Below are positions 20,996 through 30,951 of a DNA stretch of 64,000 nt, piece by piece (position 1 is the stretch's first letter; each line of letters starts with the position of its first letter). A program made the translations under genes and the position numbers. The stretch is from the NCBI GenBank assembly GCA_002918705.1, contig PQKR01000002.1, positions 186,001-250,000 on the forward strand. The letters are read 5' to 3'. The notes under the pieces are model-generated. The model searched no databases. It saw only the letters and a program-made list of their open reading frames with translations, and was not told the origin of the DNA. This stretch comes from Escherichia sp. ESNIH1 (GTDB lineage Bacteria > Pseudomonadota > Gammaproteobacteria > Enterobacterales > Enterobacteriaceae).

Positions 20996-22132
20996 GTGAA
21001 AATCCTCGTTGATGAAAATATGCCTTACGCCCGCGAACTTTTTAGCCGTCTGGGCGAGGTCAAACCCGTTCCCGGCCGCCCGATCCCGGTAGAGGCGCTG
21101 GCTGATGCGCAGGCATTGATGGTGCGCTCCGTCACCAAGGTGAATGCATCGCTGCTCAGCGGGACCGCCGTTAAGTTTGTCGGTACGGCCACCGCCGGAA
21201 CCGATCATGTCGATCAGCAGTGGCTGGGCGAGGCGGGGATTGGCTTCTCTGCTGCACCGGGCTGCAACGCGATTGCGGTAGTGGAGTACGTCTTTTCCGC
21301 CCTGTTGATGCTGGCCGAGCGCGACGGCTTTACGCTGAAAGATCGCACCGTGGGCATCGTTGGCGTGGGCAACGTTGGGGCGCGCTTACAGGCGCGGCTG
21401 GAGGCATGGGGCGTGCGCACTCTGTTGTGCGATCCGCCGCGTGCCGATCGAGGCGATGCGGGGGATTTCCGTCCGCTGGAGGAGCTGGTCCGCGAAGCCG
21501 ACATCCTGACCTTCCACACGCCGCTGTTCAAGGAGGGGCCGTATAAAACGCTGCACCTCGCCGACGAGGCGCTAATCAGCGCCCTGAAGCCGGGGGCGAT
21601 CCTGATCAACGCCTGCCGGGGCAGGGTGGTGGATAACGCCGCACTGCTCGCGCGTCTCGAGGCCGGGCAGGATCTCAGCGTGGTGCTGGACGTGTGGGAG
21701 CCGGAGCCGGATCTCAGCGTCGAGCTACTTAAGCGTGTCGATATTGGCACACCACACATTGCTGGCTACACCCTCGAGGGTAAAGCGCGTGGTACTACCC
21801 AGGTCTTCGAGGCCTTCAGCGCCTTTATCGGCCACCGCCAGCAGGTGGCTCTCGATACCCTGCTGCCCGCGCCGGAGTTTGGCCGCCTTACCCTGCACGG
21901 TCCTCTCGATCAGCCAACGCTGAAAAGAGTGGCCCATTTGGTGTATGATGTGCGCCGCGACGATGCACCCCTGCGTAAAGTGGCGGGCATCCCGGGTGAA
22001 TTTGATAAGCTGCGCAAAAACTATCTTGAGCGCCGAGAGTGGTCATCGCTCTATATTCAGTGCGACGACGCCGAGGCGGCAAGCCTGCTGCACAAGCTCG
22101 GTTTTAACGCCGTCTATCACCCGACGCACTAA
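20996..22132 (+). CDS. pdxB: PdxB, erythronate-4-phosphate dehydrogenase
   Basis: A 378-residue D-2-hydroxyacid dehydrogenase, equal to K-12 in length. The NAD-binding [12 protein letters not shown] motif is near residue 119; the catalytic Arg is in [13 protein letters not shown] near 208, Glu in the DVWEPEP segment near 237 and His in the [12 protein letters not shown] segment near 254. It oxidises 4-phosphoerythronate in pyridoxal 5'-phosphate synthesis. The GTG at 20996 gives [12 protein letters not shown], aligning with K-12; the longer ATG frame from 20930 adds 22 residues with no family match. usg, truA and dedA follow. Confidence 0.96.
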   Translation: MKILVDENMPYARELFSRLGEVKPVPGRPIPVEALADAQALMVRSVTKVNASLLSGTAVKFVGTATAGTDHVDQQWLGEAGIGFSAAPGCNAIAVVEYVFSALLMLAERDGFTLKDRTVGIVGVGNVGARLQARLEAWGVRTLLCDPPRADRGDAGDFRPLEELVREADILTFHTPLFKEGPYKTLHLADEALISALKPGAILINACRGRVVDNAALLARLEAGQDLSVVLDVWEPEPDLSVELLKRVDIGTPHIAGYTLEGKARGTTQVFEAFSAFIGHRQQVALDTLLPAPEFGRLTLHGPLDQPTLKRVAHLVYDVRRDDAPLRKVAGIPGEFDKLRKNYLERREWSSLYIQCDDAEAASLLHKLGFNAVYHPTH

Positions 22133-22145
22133 ACTTATTCTCTTT

Positions 22146-22171
22146 CGCTCTCCGCCATGCTGCGGGGAGCG
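22146..22171 (+). terminator. Stem-loop between pdxB and usg
   Basis: CGCTCTCCGC pairs with GCGGGGAGCG (one G-U pair) around a 6-base loop, with no T-tract. More likely an attenuator or stabiliser within a pdxB-usg-truA transcript than a full terminator. Confidence 0.45.
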
Positions 22172-22198
22172 TATTGCTATTGTCTGGAGTAAACCACC

Positions 22199-23212
22199 AT
22201 GTCAGAAGGCTGGAACATTGCCATCCTGGGCGCGACCGGCGCTGTCGGCGAAGCCCTGCTCGAAACGCTTGCTGAGCGTCAGTTCCCGGTGGGCGATCTG
22301 TATGCGCTGGCCCGTCAGGAGAGCGCGGGTAAAGACCTGCGCTACGCCGGTAAAACTGTCTATGTTCAGGACGCCGCCGAGTTTGACTGGACGCAGGCGC
22401 AGCTGGCCTTCTTCGTGGCCGGCGCCGAGGCATCAGCCACCTATATTGACGAGGCGACTAACGCTGGCTGCCTGGTGATCGACGCCAGCGGCCTCTTTGC
22501 GCTGGAGCCGGACGTGCCGCTGGTCGTACCGGACGTAAACCCGTTTGTGCTGGCCGACTACCGCAACCGCAACGTCATTGCCGTCGCGGACAGCCTCACC
22601 AGCCAGCTGCTGACCGCGCTAAAGCCGTTGATCGAGGAGGGTGGCCTGTCGCGCATCTCCGTAACTAACCTGCTGTCGGTCTCTGCGCAGGGTAAGGCGG
22701 CGGTGGACGCGCTGGCCGGCCAGAGCGCTAAGCTGCTCAACGGCATCCCCGTTGACGAAGAGGACTATTTTGGCCGCCAGCTGGCGTTCAACATGCTGCC
22801 GCTGCGCGTTGATGGCGAAGGCAGCGTGCCTGACGAGCGCCGCGTTGTCGATCAGGTACGCAAGGTGCTGCAGGACGAGGGGCTGATGATCTCCGTCAGC
22901 AGCGTCCAGTCACCGGTCTTCTACGGCCACGCGCAGATGGTGAACTTTGAAGCCCTGCGTCCGCTGGCGGCGGAAGAGGCACGCGACGCCTTTGCCCGTG
23001 GCGAAGATATCGTCCTCTCCGAGGCCGGTGAATTTCCGACCCAGGTGGGGGATGCCTCTGGCAACGCCCAGCTCTCCGTCGGCTGCGTGCGTAACGACTA
23101 CGGCATGCCGGAGCAGATCCAGTTCTGGTCAGTCGCCGACAACGTGCGCTTCGGCGGCGCGCTGATGGCGGTGAAGATCGCCGAGAAGCTGGTCCAGGAG
23201 TATCTCTACTGA
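22199..23212 (+). CDS. usg: Usg, aspartate-semialdehyde-dehydrogenase-like protein without the catalytic Cys
   Basis: A 337-residue protein with an N-terminal Rossmann motif [16 protein letters not shown] and a C-terminal Asd dimerisation domain (GHAQMVNFE near 243). In true aspartate-semialdehyde dehydrogenase a catalytic Cys follows the substrate loop; here the equivalent region reads [12 protein letters not shown] (near 125-136) without Cys. E. coli Usg is also Cys-less there, so this is a family trait, and enzymatic activity is doubtful. Its cellular role is not known. It overlaps truA by one base. Confidence 0.93.
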   Translation: MSEGWNIAILGATGAVGEALLETLAERQFPVGDLYALARQESAGKDLRYAGKTVYVQDAAEFDWTQAQLAFFVAGAEASATYIDEATNAGCLVIDASGLFALEPDVPLVVPDVNPFVLADYRNRNVIAVADSLTSQLLTALKPLIEEGGLSRISVTNLLSVSAQGKAAVDALAGQSAKLLNGIPVDEEDYFGRQLAFNMLPLRVDGEGSVPDERRVVDQVRKVLQDEGLMISVSSVQSPVFYGHAQMVNFEALRPLAAEEARDAFARGEDIVLSEAGEFPTQVGDASGNAQLSVGCVRNDYGMPEQIQFWSVADNVRFGGALMAVKIAEKLVQEYLY

Positions 23213-24024
23213 TGTCAGAAGTGCAGGAGAAGCCGGTCTATCGGATCGCGCTGGGCATTGAGTACGACGGCAGCAAATATTACGGCTGGCAGCGGCAGAA
23301 CGAAGTCCGCAGCGTGCAGGAGAAGCTGGAGAAGGCGCTCTCGCAGGTGGCGAACGAGCCGATCTCGGTCTTCTGCGCGGGTCGCACCGATGCAGGCGTG
23401 CACGGCACGGGGCAGGTGGTGCACTTCGAGACCACCGCCCTGCGTAAAGAGGCCGCCTGGACGCTGGGCGTAAATGCGAATTTACCTGGTGACATTGCAG
23501 TGCGCTGGGTGAAAGATGTGCCCGATGATTTTCATGCCCGTTTTAGCGCCACGGCTCGCCGTTACCGCTACGTCATTTACAATCATCGGTTGCGTCCGGC
23601 GGTGCTTGGCCAGGGCGTAACGCACTACCATCAGCCGCTGGACGCCGAGCGGATGCACCGCGCGGCCCAGTGTCTGATTGGCGAGAATGACTTTACCTCG
23701 TTCCGGGCGGTGCAGTGCCAGTCGCGCACGCCGTGGCGTAACGTGATGCACATTAACGTTACCCGTTACGGTGCATATGTGGTGGTCGATATCAAAGCCA
23801 ATGCCTTTGTACATCATATGGTCAGGAATATTGTCGGCAGCCTGATGGAAGTAGGCAGCCACAACCAGCCGGAGAGCTGGATAGCAGAGCTGCTGGCGGC
23901 AAAGGATCGTCGGCTTGCAGCGGCAACGGCAAAAGCGGAAGGGCTGTACCTGGTGGCGGTGGACTATCCCGCCAGGTTTGAGCTGCCCGTATTGCCAATG
24001 GGTCCGCTGTTTTTAGCGGACTAA
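23212..24024 (+). CDS. truA: TruA, tRNA pseudouridine38-40 synthase
   Basis: A 270-residue enzyme (E. coli 270). The catalytic Asp is in [17 protein letters not shown] near residue 60, and the family motifs [18 protein letters not shown] near 105 and [13 protein letters not shown] near 202 are present. It isomerises uridines 38-40 in the anticodon arm. The start overlaps the usg stop by one base (TGATG), typical of coupled translation in the pdxB-usg-truA operon. Confidence 0.97.
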   Translation: MSEVQEKPVYRIALGIEYDGSKYYGWQRQNEVRSVQEKLEKALSQVANEPISVFCAGRTDAGVHGTGQVVHFETTALRKEAAWTLGVNANLPGDIAVRWVKDVPDDFHARFSATARRYRYVIYNHRLRPAVLGQGVTHYHQPLDAERMHRAAQCLIGENDFTSFRAVQCQSRTPWRNVMHINVTRYGAYVVVDIKANAFVHHMVRNIVGSLMEVGSHNQPESWIAELLAAKDRRLAAATAKAEGLYLVAVDYPARFELPVLPMGPLFLAD

Positions 24025-24049
24025 ATGCAGACAGACAAAGGCTAATGAC

Positions 24050-24709
24050 ATGGATTTTATCTACTTTCTGATCGACTTTATCCTGCACATCGATGTGCAC
24101 CTGGCGGAGCTGGTGGCCGAATACGGTATCTGGATCTACGCTATTCTGTTCCTGATTTTATTCTGTGAAACCGGGCTGGTGGTGACGCCGTTCCTGCCGG
24201 GCGACTCGCTGCTGTTTGTGGCCGGGGCGCTCTCCGCGCTGCCGAGCAACGATCTCAATGTGCATGTCATGGTGATGTTGATGATTGTCGCGGCGATCCT
24301 TGGCGATGCGGTGAACTACACCATTGGCCGTCTGTTTGGCGACCGGCTCTTCAGTAATCCCAACTCCAGAATCTTCCGTCGCAGCTACCTCGATAAGACC
24401 CATGCGTTTTACGACAGGCACGGCGGCAAGACCATCATTTTGGCGCGATTTGTGCCGATCGTCAGAACATTTGCGCCATTTGTGGCGGGAATGGGCCATA
24501 TGTCCTATCGTCATTTTGCGGCCTACAACGTCATCGGCGCGCTGCTATGGGTATTGCTGTTCACCTATGCAGGCTACCTGTTTGGCGATCTGCCGGTGGT
24601 GCAGGAGAATTTGAAGCTGATGATCGTGGCGATTATCGTGCTCTCTATCCTGCCAGGCGTGGTCGAAATTATTCGTCATCGACGGGCGGCATCGCGACAG
24701 GCAAAATAG
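24050..24709 (+). CDS. dedA: DedA-family inner membrane protein (DedA)
   Basis: A 219-residue polytopic membrane protein. The DedA-family signature is present: [17 protein letters not shown] near residue 40 and [10 protein letters not shown] followed by [19 protein letters not shown] near 85-145. DedA proteins are linked to membrane homeostasis and proton-motive-force maintenance, and some flip undecaprenyl phosphate or phospholipids; which activity this one has is not shown by sequence. It follows truA by 25 bases. Confidence 0.95.
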   Translation: MDFIYFLIDFILHIDVHLAELVAEYGIWIYAILFLILFCETGLVVTPFLPGDSLLFVAGALSALPSNDLNVHVMVMLMIVAAILGDAVNYTIGRLFGDRLFSNPNSRIFRRSYLDKTHAFYDRHGGKTIILARFVPIVRTFAPFVAGMGHMSYRHFAAYNVIGALLWVLLFTYAGYLFGDLPVVQENLKLMIVAIIVLSILPGVVEIIRHRRAASRQAK

Positions 24710-24812
24710 GAACCCGGCAACGGTTCGACCACTTTTTTGTCCCAAGTTGCCGACTGTTATGTTTTAATGTGCACCATTTATGGGCTACCAGGTTCATGCA
24801 GAAAGGTTATCA

Positions 24813-25727
24813 ATGAGCTGGATTGAACGAATTAAGAGCAATATTACCCCCACCCGCAAGGCAAGCATCCCTGAGGGCGTGTGGACCAAATGTGACAGCT
24901 GCGGTCAGGTGCTTTACCGTGCCGAACTGGAGCGTAACCTTGAGGTCTGCCCGAAATGTGACCACCACATGCGTATGTCAGCGCGTAATCGCCTGCATAG
25001 CCTGCTGGACGAAGGGTCAATGGTGGAGCTGGGTAGCGAGCTTGAGCCGAAAGATGTGCTGAAGTTCCGCGACTCGAAGAAATACAAAGATCGCCTGGCG
25101 ACGGCTCAGAAAGAGACCGGTGAGAAAGACGCGCTGGTAGTAATGAAAGGCACCCTGCACGAGATGCCCGTTGTGGCAGCCGCCTTTGAGTTTGCCTTTA
25201 TGGGCGGCTCTATGGGCTCGGTCGTGGGGGCGCGTTTTGTGCGTGCCGTTGAGCAGGCGCTGGAAGACAACTGCCCGCTGATCTGCTTCTCCGCCTCCGG
25301 CGGGGCGCGTATGCAGGAAGCGCTGATGTCCCTGATGCAGATGGCGAAAACCTCTGCTGCGCTGGCGAAAATGCAGGAGCGCGGTCTGCCGTATATCTCT
25401 GTGCTGACCGACCCGACTATGGGTGGCGTCTCTGCAAGCTTTGCGATGCTGGGCGATCTCAATATCGCCGAGCCGAAAGCGCTAATCGGCTTTGCTGGCC
25501 CGCGCGTTATTGAGCAGACCGTGCGTGAGAAACTGCCGCCGGGCTTCCAACGCAGTGAGTTTCTGATCGAAAAAGGCGCGATCGATATGATCGTGCGTCG
25601 TCCAGAGCTGCGCCTGAAGCTGGCGAGCATTCTGGCGAAGCTGATGAACCAGCCTGCACCTAACCCGGATGCGCCGCGTGAAAGCGTGGTGGTACCGCCG
25701 GTACCGGATCAGGAAGGCGGAGTCTGA
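24813..25727 (+). CDS. accD: AccD, acetyl-CoA carboxylase carboxyltransferase beta subunit
   Basis: A 304-residue protein, as in K-12. An N-terminal zinc ribbon with CDSCGQ near 27-32 and CPKCDHH near 46-52 precedes the crotonase-fold domain with [17 protein letters not shown] near 165 and [11 protein letters not shown] near 205. With AccA it transfers the carboxyl group from biotin-BCCP to acetyl-CoA to make malonyl-CoA. The ATG at 24813 gives [16 protein letters not shown]; an in-frame ATG at 24780 adds 11 residues and is rejected by homology. A terminator follows at 25736-25765. Confidence 0.97.
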   Translation: MSWIERIKSNITPTRKASIPEGVWTKCDSCGQVLYRAELERNLEVCPKCDHHMRMSARNRLHSLLDEGSMVELGSELEPKDVLKFRDSKKYKDRLATAQKETGEKDALVVMKGTLHEMPVVAAAFEFAFMGGSMGSVVGARFVRAVEQALEDNCPLICFSASGGARMQEALMSLMQMAKTSAALAKMQERGLPYISVLTDPTMGGVSASFAMLGDLNIAEPKALIGFAGPRVIEQTVREKLPPGFQRSEFLIEKGAIDMIVRRPELRLKLASILAKLMNQPAPNPDAPRESVVVPPVPDQEGGV

Positions 25728-25735
25728 TAAACCAG

Positions 25736-25765
25736 GGCAGGGCCAGCCGGCTCTGCCTTTTTTCT
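25736..25765 (+). terminator. Rho-independent terminator after accD
   Basis: GGCAGGGCC and GGCTCTGCC (25736-25757, one G-U pair) around AGCC, followed by TTTTTTCTTTT. It separates accD from folC, though partial read-through is likely because folC starts 30 bases later. Confidence 0.8.
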
Positions 25766-25794
25766 TTTCACACTGGCAGCAATCCCCGGGCACT

Positions 25795-27063
25795 ATGGAA
25801 ACGAAAAGCACTCCTCAAGCCACGTCGCCCCTGGCCACGTGGCTTTCTTATCTGGAAAACCTGCACGGTAAAACCATCGATATGGGTCTTGAGCGCGTCA
25901 GCCAGGTCGCCGCCGCGCTGGATGTTTTGAAGCCCGCACCTTTTGTCTTTACCGTGGCAGGCACCAACGGCAAAGGCACCACCTGCCGCACGCTGGAGTC
26001 GATTCTGCTGGCGGCAGGCTACCGGGTTGGCGTCTACAGTTCACCTCATCTGGTGCGCTATACCGAGCGCGTGCGCGTGCAGGGCGGCGAGTTGCCCGAG
26101 CTGGAGCATACCCGCTCGTTTGCCGCCATTGAAGCTGCCCGTGGCGAGACCTCGCTCACCTACTTTGAGTACGGCACGCTGTCGGCGCTGTGGCTGTTTA
26201 AGCAGGCCGCGCTGGACGTGGTGATCCTTGAAGTGGGGCTGGGCGGACGTCTGGATGCCACCAACATGGTGGATGCCGACGTGGCGGTGGTCACCAGCAT
26301 CGCCCTCGACCACACCGACTGGCTGGGGCCGGATCGCGAAAGCATTGGCCGGGAAAAAGCCGGGATCTTTCGCGGCGGCAAACCTGCCGTGGTGGGGGAA
26401 CCGGATATGCCGCATACCATTGCCGAGGTGGCGGCGGAGAAGGGGGCGGATCTGCTGCGCCGCGGGGTCGACTGGCGTTATGCGGTAGCGGATAATAGCT
26501 GGACATTTCAGGATGCCGCGGGCGAGCTACGCGCACTGCCGCTGCCTCAGGTTCCGCAGCCGAACGCGGCGACCGCGCTGGCAGCGCTGCGGGCCAGCGG
26601 ACTGACGGTGAGCGAGCAGGCGATCCGCGACGGTATCGCCGGGGCGATCCTGCCGGGCCGTTTTCAGACGGTGAGCGAGTCGCCAAGAGTGATCCTCGAC
26701 GTGGCGCATAACCCGCACGCGGCGGCTTACCTCGCCGAGCGGCTTGCGGCGCTGCCGACCCGCGGGCGCGTGCTGGCGGTAGTCGGCATGCTGCACGATA
26801 AAGACATCGGCGGCACGCTGGCCTGTCTGGAGCGCTGCGTCGATAGCTGGTATTGTGCCCCTCTGGAGGGGCCGCGCGGCGCGACGGCGGAGCAGCTGCT
26901 GGCTCATCTGAAAGGCGGGGCTGCGTTTGCTGACGTTGAGCAGGCGTGGCACGCGGCGATGGCGGATGCCAGACCTGAAGATACCGTGCTGGTGTGTGGT
27001 TCATTCCACACGGTAGCACATGTCATGGAAGCGATGGACGCGGGGAGAGCAGGTGGCAAGTAA
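25795..27063 (+). CDS. folC: FolC, bifunctional dihydrofolate synthase/folylpolyglutamate synthase
   Basis: A 422-residue Mur-ligase-type enzyme (E. coli 422). The P-loop FTVAGTNGKGTT is near residue 50-61, ILEVGLGGRLDATN near 145 and VAHNPHAAAYLAERL near 305. It adds glutamate to dihydropteroate and extends folate polyglutamate tails. The frame is open back to 25669 through the accD terminator, so the ATG at 25795 is chosen, aligning with K-12. Its end overlaps the GTG of dedD by 11 bases. Confidence 0.96.
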   Translation: METKSTPQATSPLATWLSYLENLHGKTIDMGLERVSQVAAALDVLKPAPFVFTVAGTNGKGTTCRTLESILLAAGYRVGVYSSPHLVRYTERVRVQGGELPELEHTRSFAAIEAARGETSLTYFEYGTLSALWLFKQAALDVVILEVGLGGRLDATNMVDADVAVVTSIALDHTDWLGPDRESIGREKAGIFRGGKPAVVGEPDMPHTIAEVAAEKGADLLRRGVDWRYAVADNSWTFQDAAGELRALPLPQVPQPNAATALAALRASGLTVSEQAIRDGIAGAILPGRFQTVSESPRVILDVAHNPHAAAYLAERLAALPTRGRVLAVVGMLHDKDIGGTLACLERCVDSWYCAPLEGPRGATAEQLLAHLKGGAAFADVEQAWHAAMADARPEDTVLVCGSFHTVAHVMEAMDAGRAGGK

Positions 27064-27763
27064 GTTTCAGAACCGTTTAATGGGAACCATTGTGCTGGTG
27101 GCGCTGGGGGTGATTATCCTGCCAGGGCTGCTTGACGGGCAGAAAAAACACTATCAGGACGAGTTTGCGGCGATCCCACTGGTGCCGAAGCCGGGCGATC
27201 GCGATGAACCGGACATGATGCCGGCGGCAACGCAGGCGCTGCCGGCCCAGCCGCCGGAGGGGGCTGCGGAAGAGGTGCGTGCGGGAGACGCCGCCGCGCC
27301 GTCGCTGGAGACGTCCCGCCAGGCGCTTGAAGGTAGCGCGCTGGAGGCGGAGCAGTATCCGGTAGAGACGCCGAAAGCAAAGCCGGTCGAAAAGGCGCCG
27401 TCTAAGCCGCAGCCGCAGCCGCAGCCGCAGCGTGACCGGGCCAGCGAGCAGCTGGCGGCCGCGAACGACGCGCCGGTAGCCCCGCCCAAACCGGCGGCAG
27501 AGGAGAAACCTGCGCCAACCGGTAAAGCCTGGGTTGTCCAGCTTGGGGCATTGAAAAATGCCGATAAAGTTACCGAGATCGTTGGCAAGCTGCGTGGGGC
27601 AGGGTATCGCGTTTACACTATTCCAAATACGCCGGTACAGGGTAAAATAACCCGCATTCTGGTCGGCCCGGACGCCTCCAGAGACAAGCTAAAAGGATCG
27701 CTCGGGGAGCTAAAACAGCTCTCGGGGTTAAGCGGCGTGGTGATGAACTACAGCGCAAACTGA
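27053..27763 (+). CDS. dedD: DedD, SPOR-domain cell-division protein
   Basis: A 236-residue protein (K-12 220). Residues 10-27 form one membrane anchor (MGTIVLVALGVIILPGLL). A long Pro/Ala/Glu-rich periplasmic linker with a perfect Gln-Pro run (QPQPQPQPQ near 120) follows. The C-terminal SPOR domain (VVQLGALKNADKV to the end, about 160-236) binds denuded peptidoglycan at the septum. The GTG start after GGGAGAGCAG gives MASKFQNRL, as in K-12. The linker is longer than in K-12, with the difference in the repetitive part. Confidence 0.94.
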   Translation: MASKFQNRLMGTIVLVALGVIILPGLLDGQKKHYQDEFAAIPLVPKPGDRDEPDMMPAATQALPAQPPEGAAEEVRAGDAAAPSLETSRQALEGSALEAEQYPVETPKAKPVEKAPSKPQPQPQPQRDRASEQLAAANDAPVAPPKPAAEEKPAPTGKAWVVQLGALKNADKVTEIVGKLRGAGYRVYTIPNTPVQGKITRILVGPDASRDKLKGSLGELKQLSGLSGVVMNYSAN

Positions 27764-27819
27764 TCCTTCAGCAGGTTAAAAAAAGAGCGACCGGCAGGCC
27801 CGCAGAGGCAAAAGGTCTG

Positions 27820-27851
27820 ATGGCGTTGAATATTTTTTCAGCGCCATTTTT
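27820..27851 (+). terminator. Rho-independent terminator after dedD
   Basis: ATGGCGTTGAA (27820-27830) pairs with TTCAGCGCCAT (27837-27847, one G-U pair), followed by TTTTTATTTT. It separates folC-dedD from the cvpA promoter. Confidence 0.8.
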
Positions 27852-27876
27852 ATTTTCGCGCGGCACGGAAATCGCT

Positions 27877-27892
27877 ACGCAAACGTTTTCTT
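27877..27892. promoter_or_regulatory. PurR operator upstream of cvpA-purF (putative)
   Basis: ACGCAAACGTTTTCTT matches the PurR box ACGCAAACGTTTTCGT at all but one position. It lies about 8-23 bases upstream of a TAGAAT -10-like hexamer at 27900-27905, so bound PurR would block the promoter. Confidence 0.85.
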
Positions 27893-27948
27893 TTTCTGTT
27901 AGAATGCGCCCCGAACTGGACGACAGGGCGTAAAATCATGGGACACAT

Positions 27949-28437
27949 ATGGTCTGGATTGATTACGCCATCATCGCGGTAATAGGTTTTTCCTGTCTGG
28001 TTAGCCTGATCCGTGGCTTTGTTCGTGAAGCGTTATCGCTGGTGACATGGGGTTGTGCTTTCTTTGTTGCCAGTCATTACTACACTTACCTGTCTGTTTG
28101 GTTCACGGGCTTTGAAGACGCACTGGTGCGGAACGGGATTGCTATCGCAGTACTGTTTATCGCAACGCTGATTGTCGGCGCGATTGTTAACTACATTTTC
28201 GGCGCGCTGGTGGATAAAACCGGCCTGTCGGGAACCGACAGGGTGTTGGGGATTTGCTTCGGTGCGCTACGTGGAGCGCTGATCGTCGCCGCAATCCTGT
28301 TCTTTCTCGATACCTTTACCGGGTTCTCGAAAAGCGATGACTGGCAGCGTTCGCAGCTGATCCCGCAGTTCAGTGTTATCATCAGGTGGTTCTTTGACTA
28401 TCTGCAAAGCTCGTCTAGTTTTTTGCCCAGGGCGTAA
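27949..28437 (+). CDS. cvpA: CvpA, colicin V production inner membrane protein
   Basis: A 162-residue protein equal to E. coli CvpA, with four hydrophobic segments (IDYAIIAVIGFSCLVSLI, the SLVTWGCAFFVASHYY region, GIAIAVLFIATLIVGAIVNY, and ALRGALIVAAILFFL) and the family motif RGFVREALSLVTW near 22. It is required for colicin V export in E. coli and contributes to bile and stress tolerance, mechanism unknown. First gene of the PurR-controlled cvpA-purF transcript. Confidence 0.95.
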   Translation: MVWIDYAIIAVIGFSCLVSLIRGFVREALSLVTWGCAFFVASHYYTYLSVWFTGFEDALVRNGIAIAVLFIATLIVGAIVNYIFGALVDKTGLSGTDRVLGICFGALRGALIVAAILFFLDTFTGFSKSDDWQRSQLIPQFSVIIRWFFDYLQSSSSFLPRA

Positions 28438-28470
28438 GCCCTGCGATGTGGCCTAGCGAGGAAAAGACGT

Positions 28471-29988
28471 ATGTGCGGTATTGTCGGTATCGCCGGTGTT
28501 TTGCCGGTAAACCAGTCGATTTATGACGCGTTAACGGTGCTTCAGCACCGTGGTCAAGATGCCGCAGGCATCATCACTATCGATGAAAACAACTGCTTCC
28601 GTTTACGTAAAGCGAACGGGATGGTTAGCGATGTATTTGAAGCCCGCCACATGCAGCGCCTCCAGGGGCATATGGGTATTGGCCATGTGCGCTACCCCAC
28701 GGCCGGCAGCTCCAGCGCGTCTGAAGCCCAGCCCTTCTACGTCAACTCGCCGTATGGTATTACGCTTGCCCACAACGGCAACCTGACCAACGCTCACGAG
28801 CTGCGTAAGAAGCTGTTCCAGGAGAAGCGTCGCCACATCAACACCACCTCCGACTCTGAAATTCTGCTCAATATTTTCGCCAGCGAGCTGGATAATTTCC
28901 GCCACTACCCTTTAGAGGCGGATAACATTTTTGCCGCTATCGCCGCGACCAACCGCCAGATCCGCGGCGCGTACGCCTGCATCGCGATGATTATCGGCCA
29001 CGGTATGGTTGGCTTCCGCGATCCCAACGGCATTCGCCCGCTGGTGCTGGGCAAGCGTGACATCGGCGACGGCCGTACCGAGTACATGATGGCCTCCGAG
29101 AGCGTGGCGCTGGATACGCTGGGCTTTGAGTTTCTGCGTGACGTCGCCCCGGGTGAAGCGGTCTACATCACCGAGAAGGGCCAGCTCTCTACCCGCCAGT
29201 GTGCCGACAATCCGGTCAGCAACCCGTGCCTGTTTGAGTACGTCTACTTTGCCCGTCCGGACTCCTTTATCGACAAAATCTCCGTCTACAGCGCCCGCGT
29301 CAATATGGGTAAAAAGCTGGGCGCGAAGATTGCCCGCGAGTGGGAAGATCTCGACATTGACGTGGTGATCCCGATCCCGGAGACCTCCTGCGATATCGCG
29401 CTGGAGATCGCCCATATTCTGGATAAACCCTACCGTCAGGGCTTCGTGAAGAACCGCTACGTTGGCCGCACCTTTATCATGCCGGGTCAGCAGCTGCGTC
29501 GTAAATCCGTACGCCGCAAGCTCAACGCTAACCGCGCCGAGTTCCGCGACAAGAACGTGCTGCTGGTGGATGACTCCATCGTGCGCGGCACCACCTCGGA
29601 GCAGATCATCGAGATGGCACGCGAAGCCGGGGCGAAGAAGGTCTACCTCGCCTCTGCGGCCCCGGAGATCCGCTTCCCGAACGTCTACGGTATCGATATG
29701 CCGACCGCGAACGAGCTGATCGCCCACGGGCGTGAAGTGGACGAGATCCGCCAGATCATCGGCGCTGACGGCCTGATCTTCCAGGACCTCAACGATCTCA
29801 TCGATGCCGTGCGCGCCGAGAATCCGGATATCCAGCAGTTCGAGTGCTCGGTGTTCAACGGGATCTACGTGACCAAAGACGTAAACCAGCAGTATCTCGA
29901 CTATCTCGACTCCCTGCGCAATGACGATGTCAAAGCCGTGCAGATGCAAAACGATCTCGAAAGCTTAGAGATGCATAACGAGGGTTAA
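28471..29988 (+). CDS. purF: PurF, amidophosphoribosyltransferase
   Basis: A 505-residue enzyme. After removal of Met1 the N-terminal Cys2 (MCGIVGIAG) is the glutaminase nucleophile. The class II amidotransferase domain spans about 1-230, and the phosphoribosyltransferase domain carries the PRPP loop [13 protein letters not shown] near 366. It makes 5-phosphoribosylamine from PRPP and glutamine, the first committed purine step. It is 33 bases after cvpA, as in K-12, and shares the upstream PurR operator. A stem-loop follows. Confidence 0.97.
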   Translation: MCGIVGIAGVLPVNQSIYDALTVLQHRGQDAAGIITIDENNCFRLRKANGMVSDVFEARHMQRLQGHMGIGHVRYPTAGSSSASEAQPFYVNSPYGITLAHNGNLTNAHELRKKLFQEKRRHINTTSDSEILLNIFASELDNFRHYPLEADNIFAAIAATNRQIRGAYACIAMIIGHGMVGFRDPNGIRPLVLGKRDIGDGRTEYMMASESVALDTLGFEFLRDVAPGEAVYITEKGQLSTRQCADNPVSNPCLFEYVYFARPDSFIDKISVYSARVNMGKKLGAKIAREWEDLDIDVVIPIPETSCDIALEIAHILDKPYRQGFVKNRYVGRTFIMPGQQLRRKSVRRKLNANRAEFRDKNVLLVDDSIVRGTTSEQIIEMAREAGAKKVYLASAAPEIRFPNVYGIDMPTANELIAHGREVDEIRQIIGADGLIFQDLNDLIDAVRAENPDIQQFECSVFNGIYVTKDVNQQYLDYLDSLRNDDVKAVQMQNDLESLEMHNEG

Positions 29989-29997
29989 CTCTCTCTC

Positions 29998-30019
29998 GCG
30001 CCCTGCGTTCGCAGGGCGC
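29998..30019 (+). terminator. Stem-loop after purF
   Basis: GCGCCCTGC and GCAGGGCGC are perfect arms around GTTC. Only a short T-stretch follows, so ubiX may be partly transcribed from purF. Confidence 0.65.
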
Positions 30020-30083
30020 TTCAACGTTGCAACGCCCGCCATAATCCGGCAAAGTCCTCTCACGTAAGTAAAAGGACAGGAAT

Positions 30084-30665
30084 ATGAAACGACTGATTAT
30101 TGGCATCTCAGGGGCTAGCGGGGCCATCTACGGCGTGCGTCTGCTGCAGGTGCTGCGGGACGTGGCTGAGGTAGAAACCCATCTGGTGATGAGCAACGCC
30201 GCCCGTCAGACGCTGGCGCTGGAGACCGACCTCTCCCTGCGTGACGTGCAGGCGCTGGCCGACGTGGTGCATGACGCGCGTGATATCGCCGCCAGCATCT
30301 CCTCTGGCTCGTTTAAGACCGCTGGCATGGTGATCCTTCCCTGTTCAATCAAGACGCTTTCCGGCATCGTTCACAGCTATACCGACAGCCTGCTGACCCG
30401 CGCGGCGGATGTGGTGCTGAAGGAGCGCCGCCCGCTGGTGCTCTGCGTGCGCGAGACGCCCCTGCACCTCGGTCACCTTCGTCTGATGACTCAGGCTGCG
30501 GAGCTGGGCGCGGCGATCATGCCCCCGGTCCCGGCCTTCTATCACCGTCCGCAGACCCTTGATGACATCATCAACCAGACGGTCAATCGCGTGATCGATC
30601 AGTTCGACATTGACCTGCCGGAAGATCTCTTTACCCGCTGGCAGGGACCCGCTGCGTCAAAATAG
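30084..30665 (+). CDS. ubiX: UbiX, flavin prenyltransferase
   Basis: A 193-residue flavoprotein (E. coli 189). The N-terminal GISGASGAIYGVRLLQVL binds FMN/prenyl phosphate, and LVLCVRETPLHLGHLRLM near 118 and IMPPVPAFYHRP near 145 are family signatures. UbiX attaches a dimethylallyl unit to FMN to make prenylated FMN, the cofactor of the decarboxylase UbiD in ubiquinone synthesis. AAAGGACAGGAAT is the ribosome site. It is placed after purF, as in K-12. Confidence 0.96.
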   Translation: MKRLIIGISGASGAIYGVRLLQVLRDVAEVETHLVMSNAARQTLALETDLSLRDVQALADVVHDARDIAASISSGSFKTAGMVILPCSIKTLSGIVHSYTDSLLTRAADVVLKERRPLVLCVRETPLHLGHLRLMTQAAELGAAIMPPVPAFYHRPQTLDDIINQTVNRVIDQFDIDLPEDLFTRWQGPAASK

Positions 30666-30680
30666 TGCATCATGCCTGGA

Positions 30681-30699
30681 TTGCCCTGTTTCAGGGCAA
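30681..30699. other. Palindrome between ubiX and argT
   Basis: TTGCCCTG-TTT-CAGGGCAA, 8-base perfect arms, 16 bases after ubiX. No T-tract. May stabilise or weakly end the ubiX mRNA. Confidence 0.5.
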
Positions 30700-30854
30700 A
30701 TCTGCAAGCGCGATCATATCCTCGACATTTAACTGCTGTTTTCAGTTTGTAACGCTGCGGTTCATTTAGCAGACCTGCTATCTTTCACCCTAACGGTAAT
30801 GCTGCAACGTTTTATTAACATTCATTAGAGCGATTACTGTTCGCCATGAGAAAG

Positions 30855-30870
30855 TGGCATGAGACGTGCA
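30855..30870 (+). promoter_or_regulatory. Sigma54 promoter of argT (putative)
   Basis: TGGCATGAGACGTGCA has the invariant GG and GC dinucleotides separated by exactly 10 bases, matching the -24/-12 element TGGCAC-N5-TTGCA. It lies 82 bases before the argT start. argT is nitrogen-regulated in enteric bacteria. A weak CACC...GGT NtrC-like half-site pair lies near 30786. Confidence 0.75.
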
Positions 30871-30951
30871 AGCATCAGCGGGCAACGCAACACAACGTTA
30901 TACAACAACAACACGCAATAGATAATAAAATCAGAAACTCGAGGGTAATGT

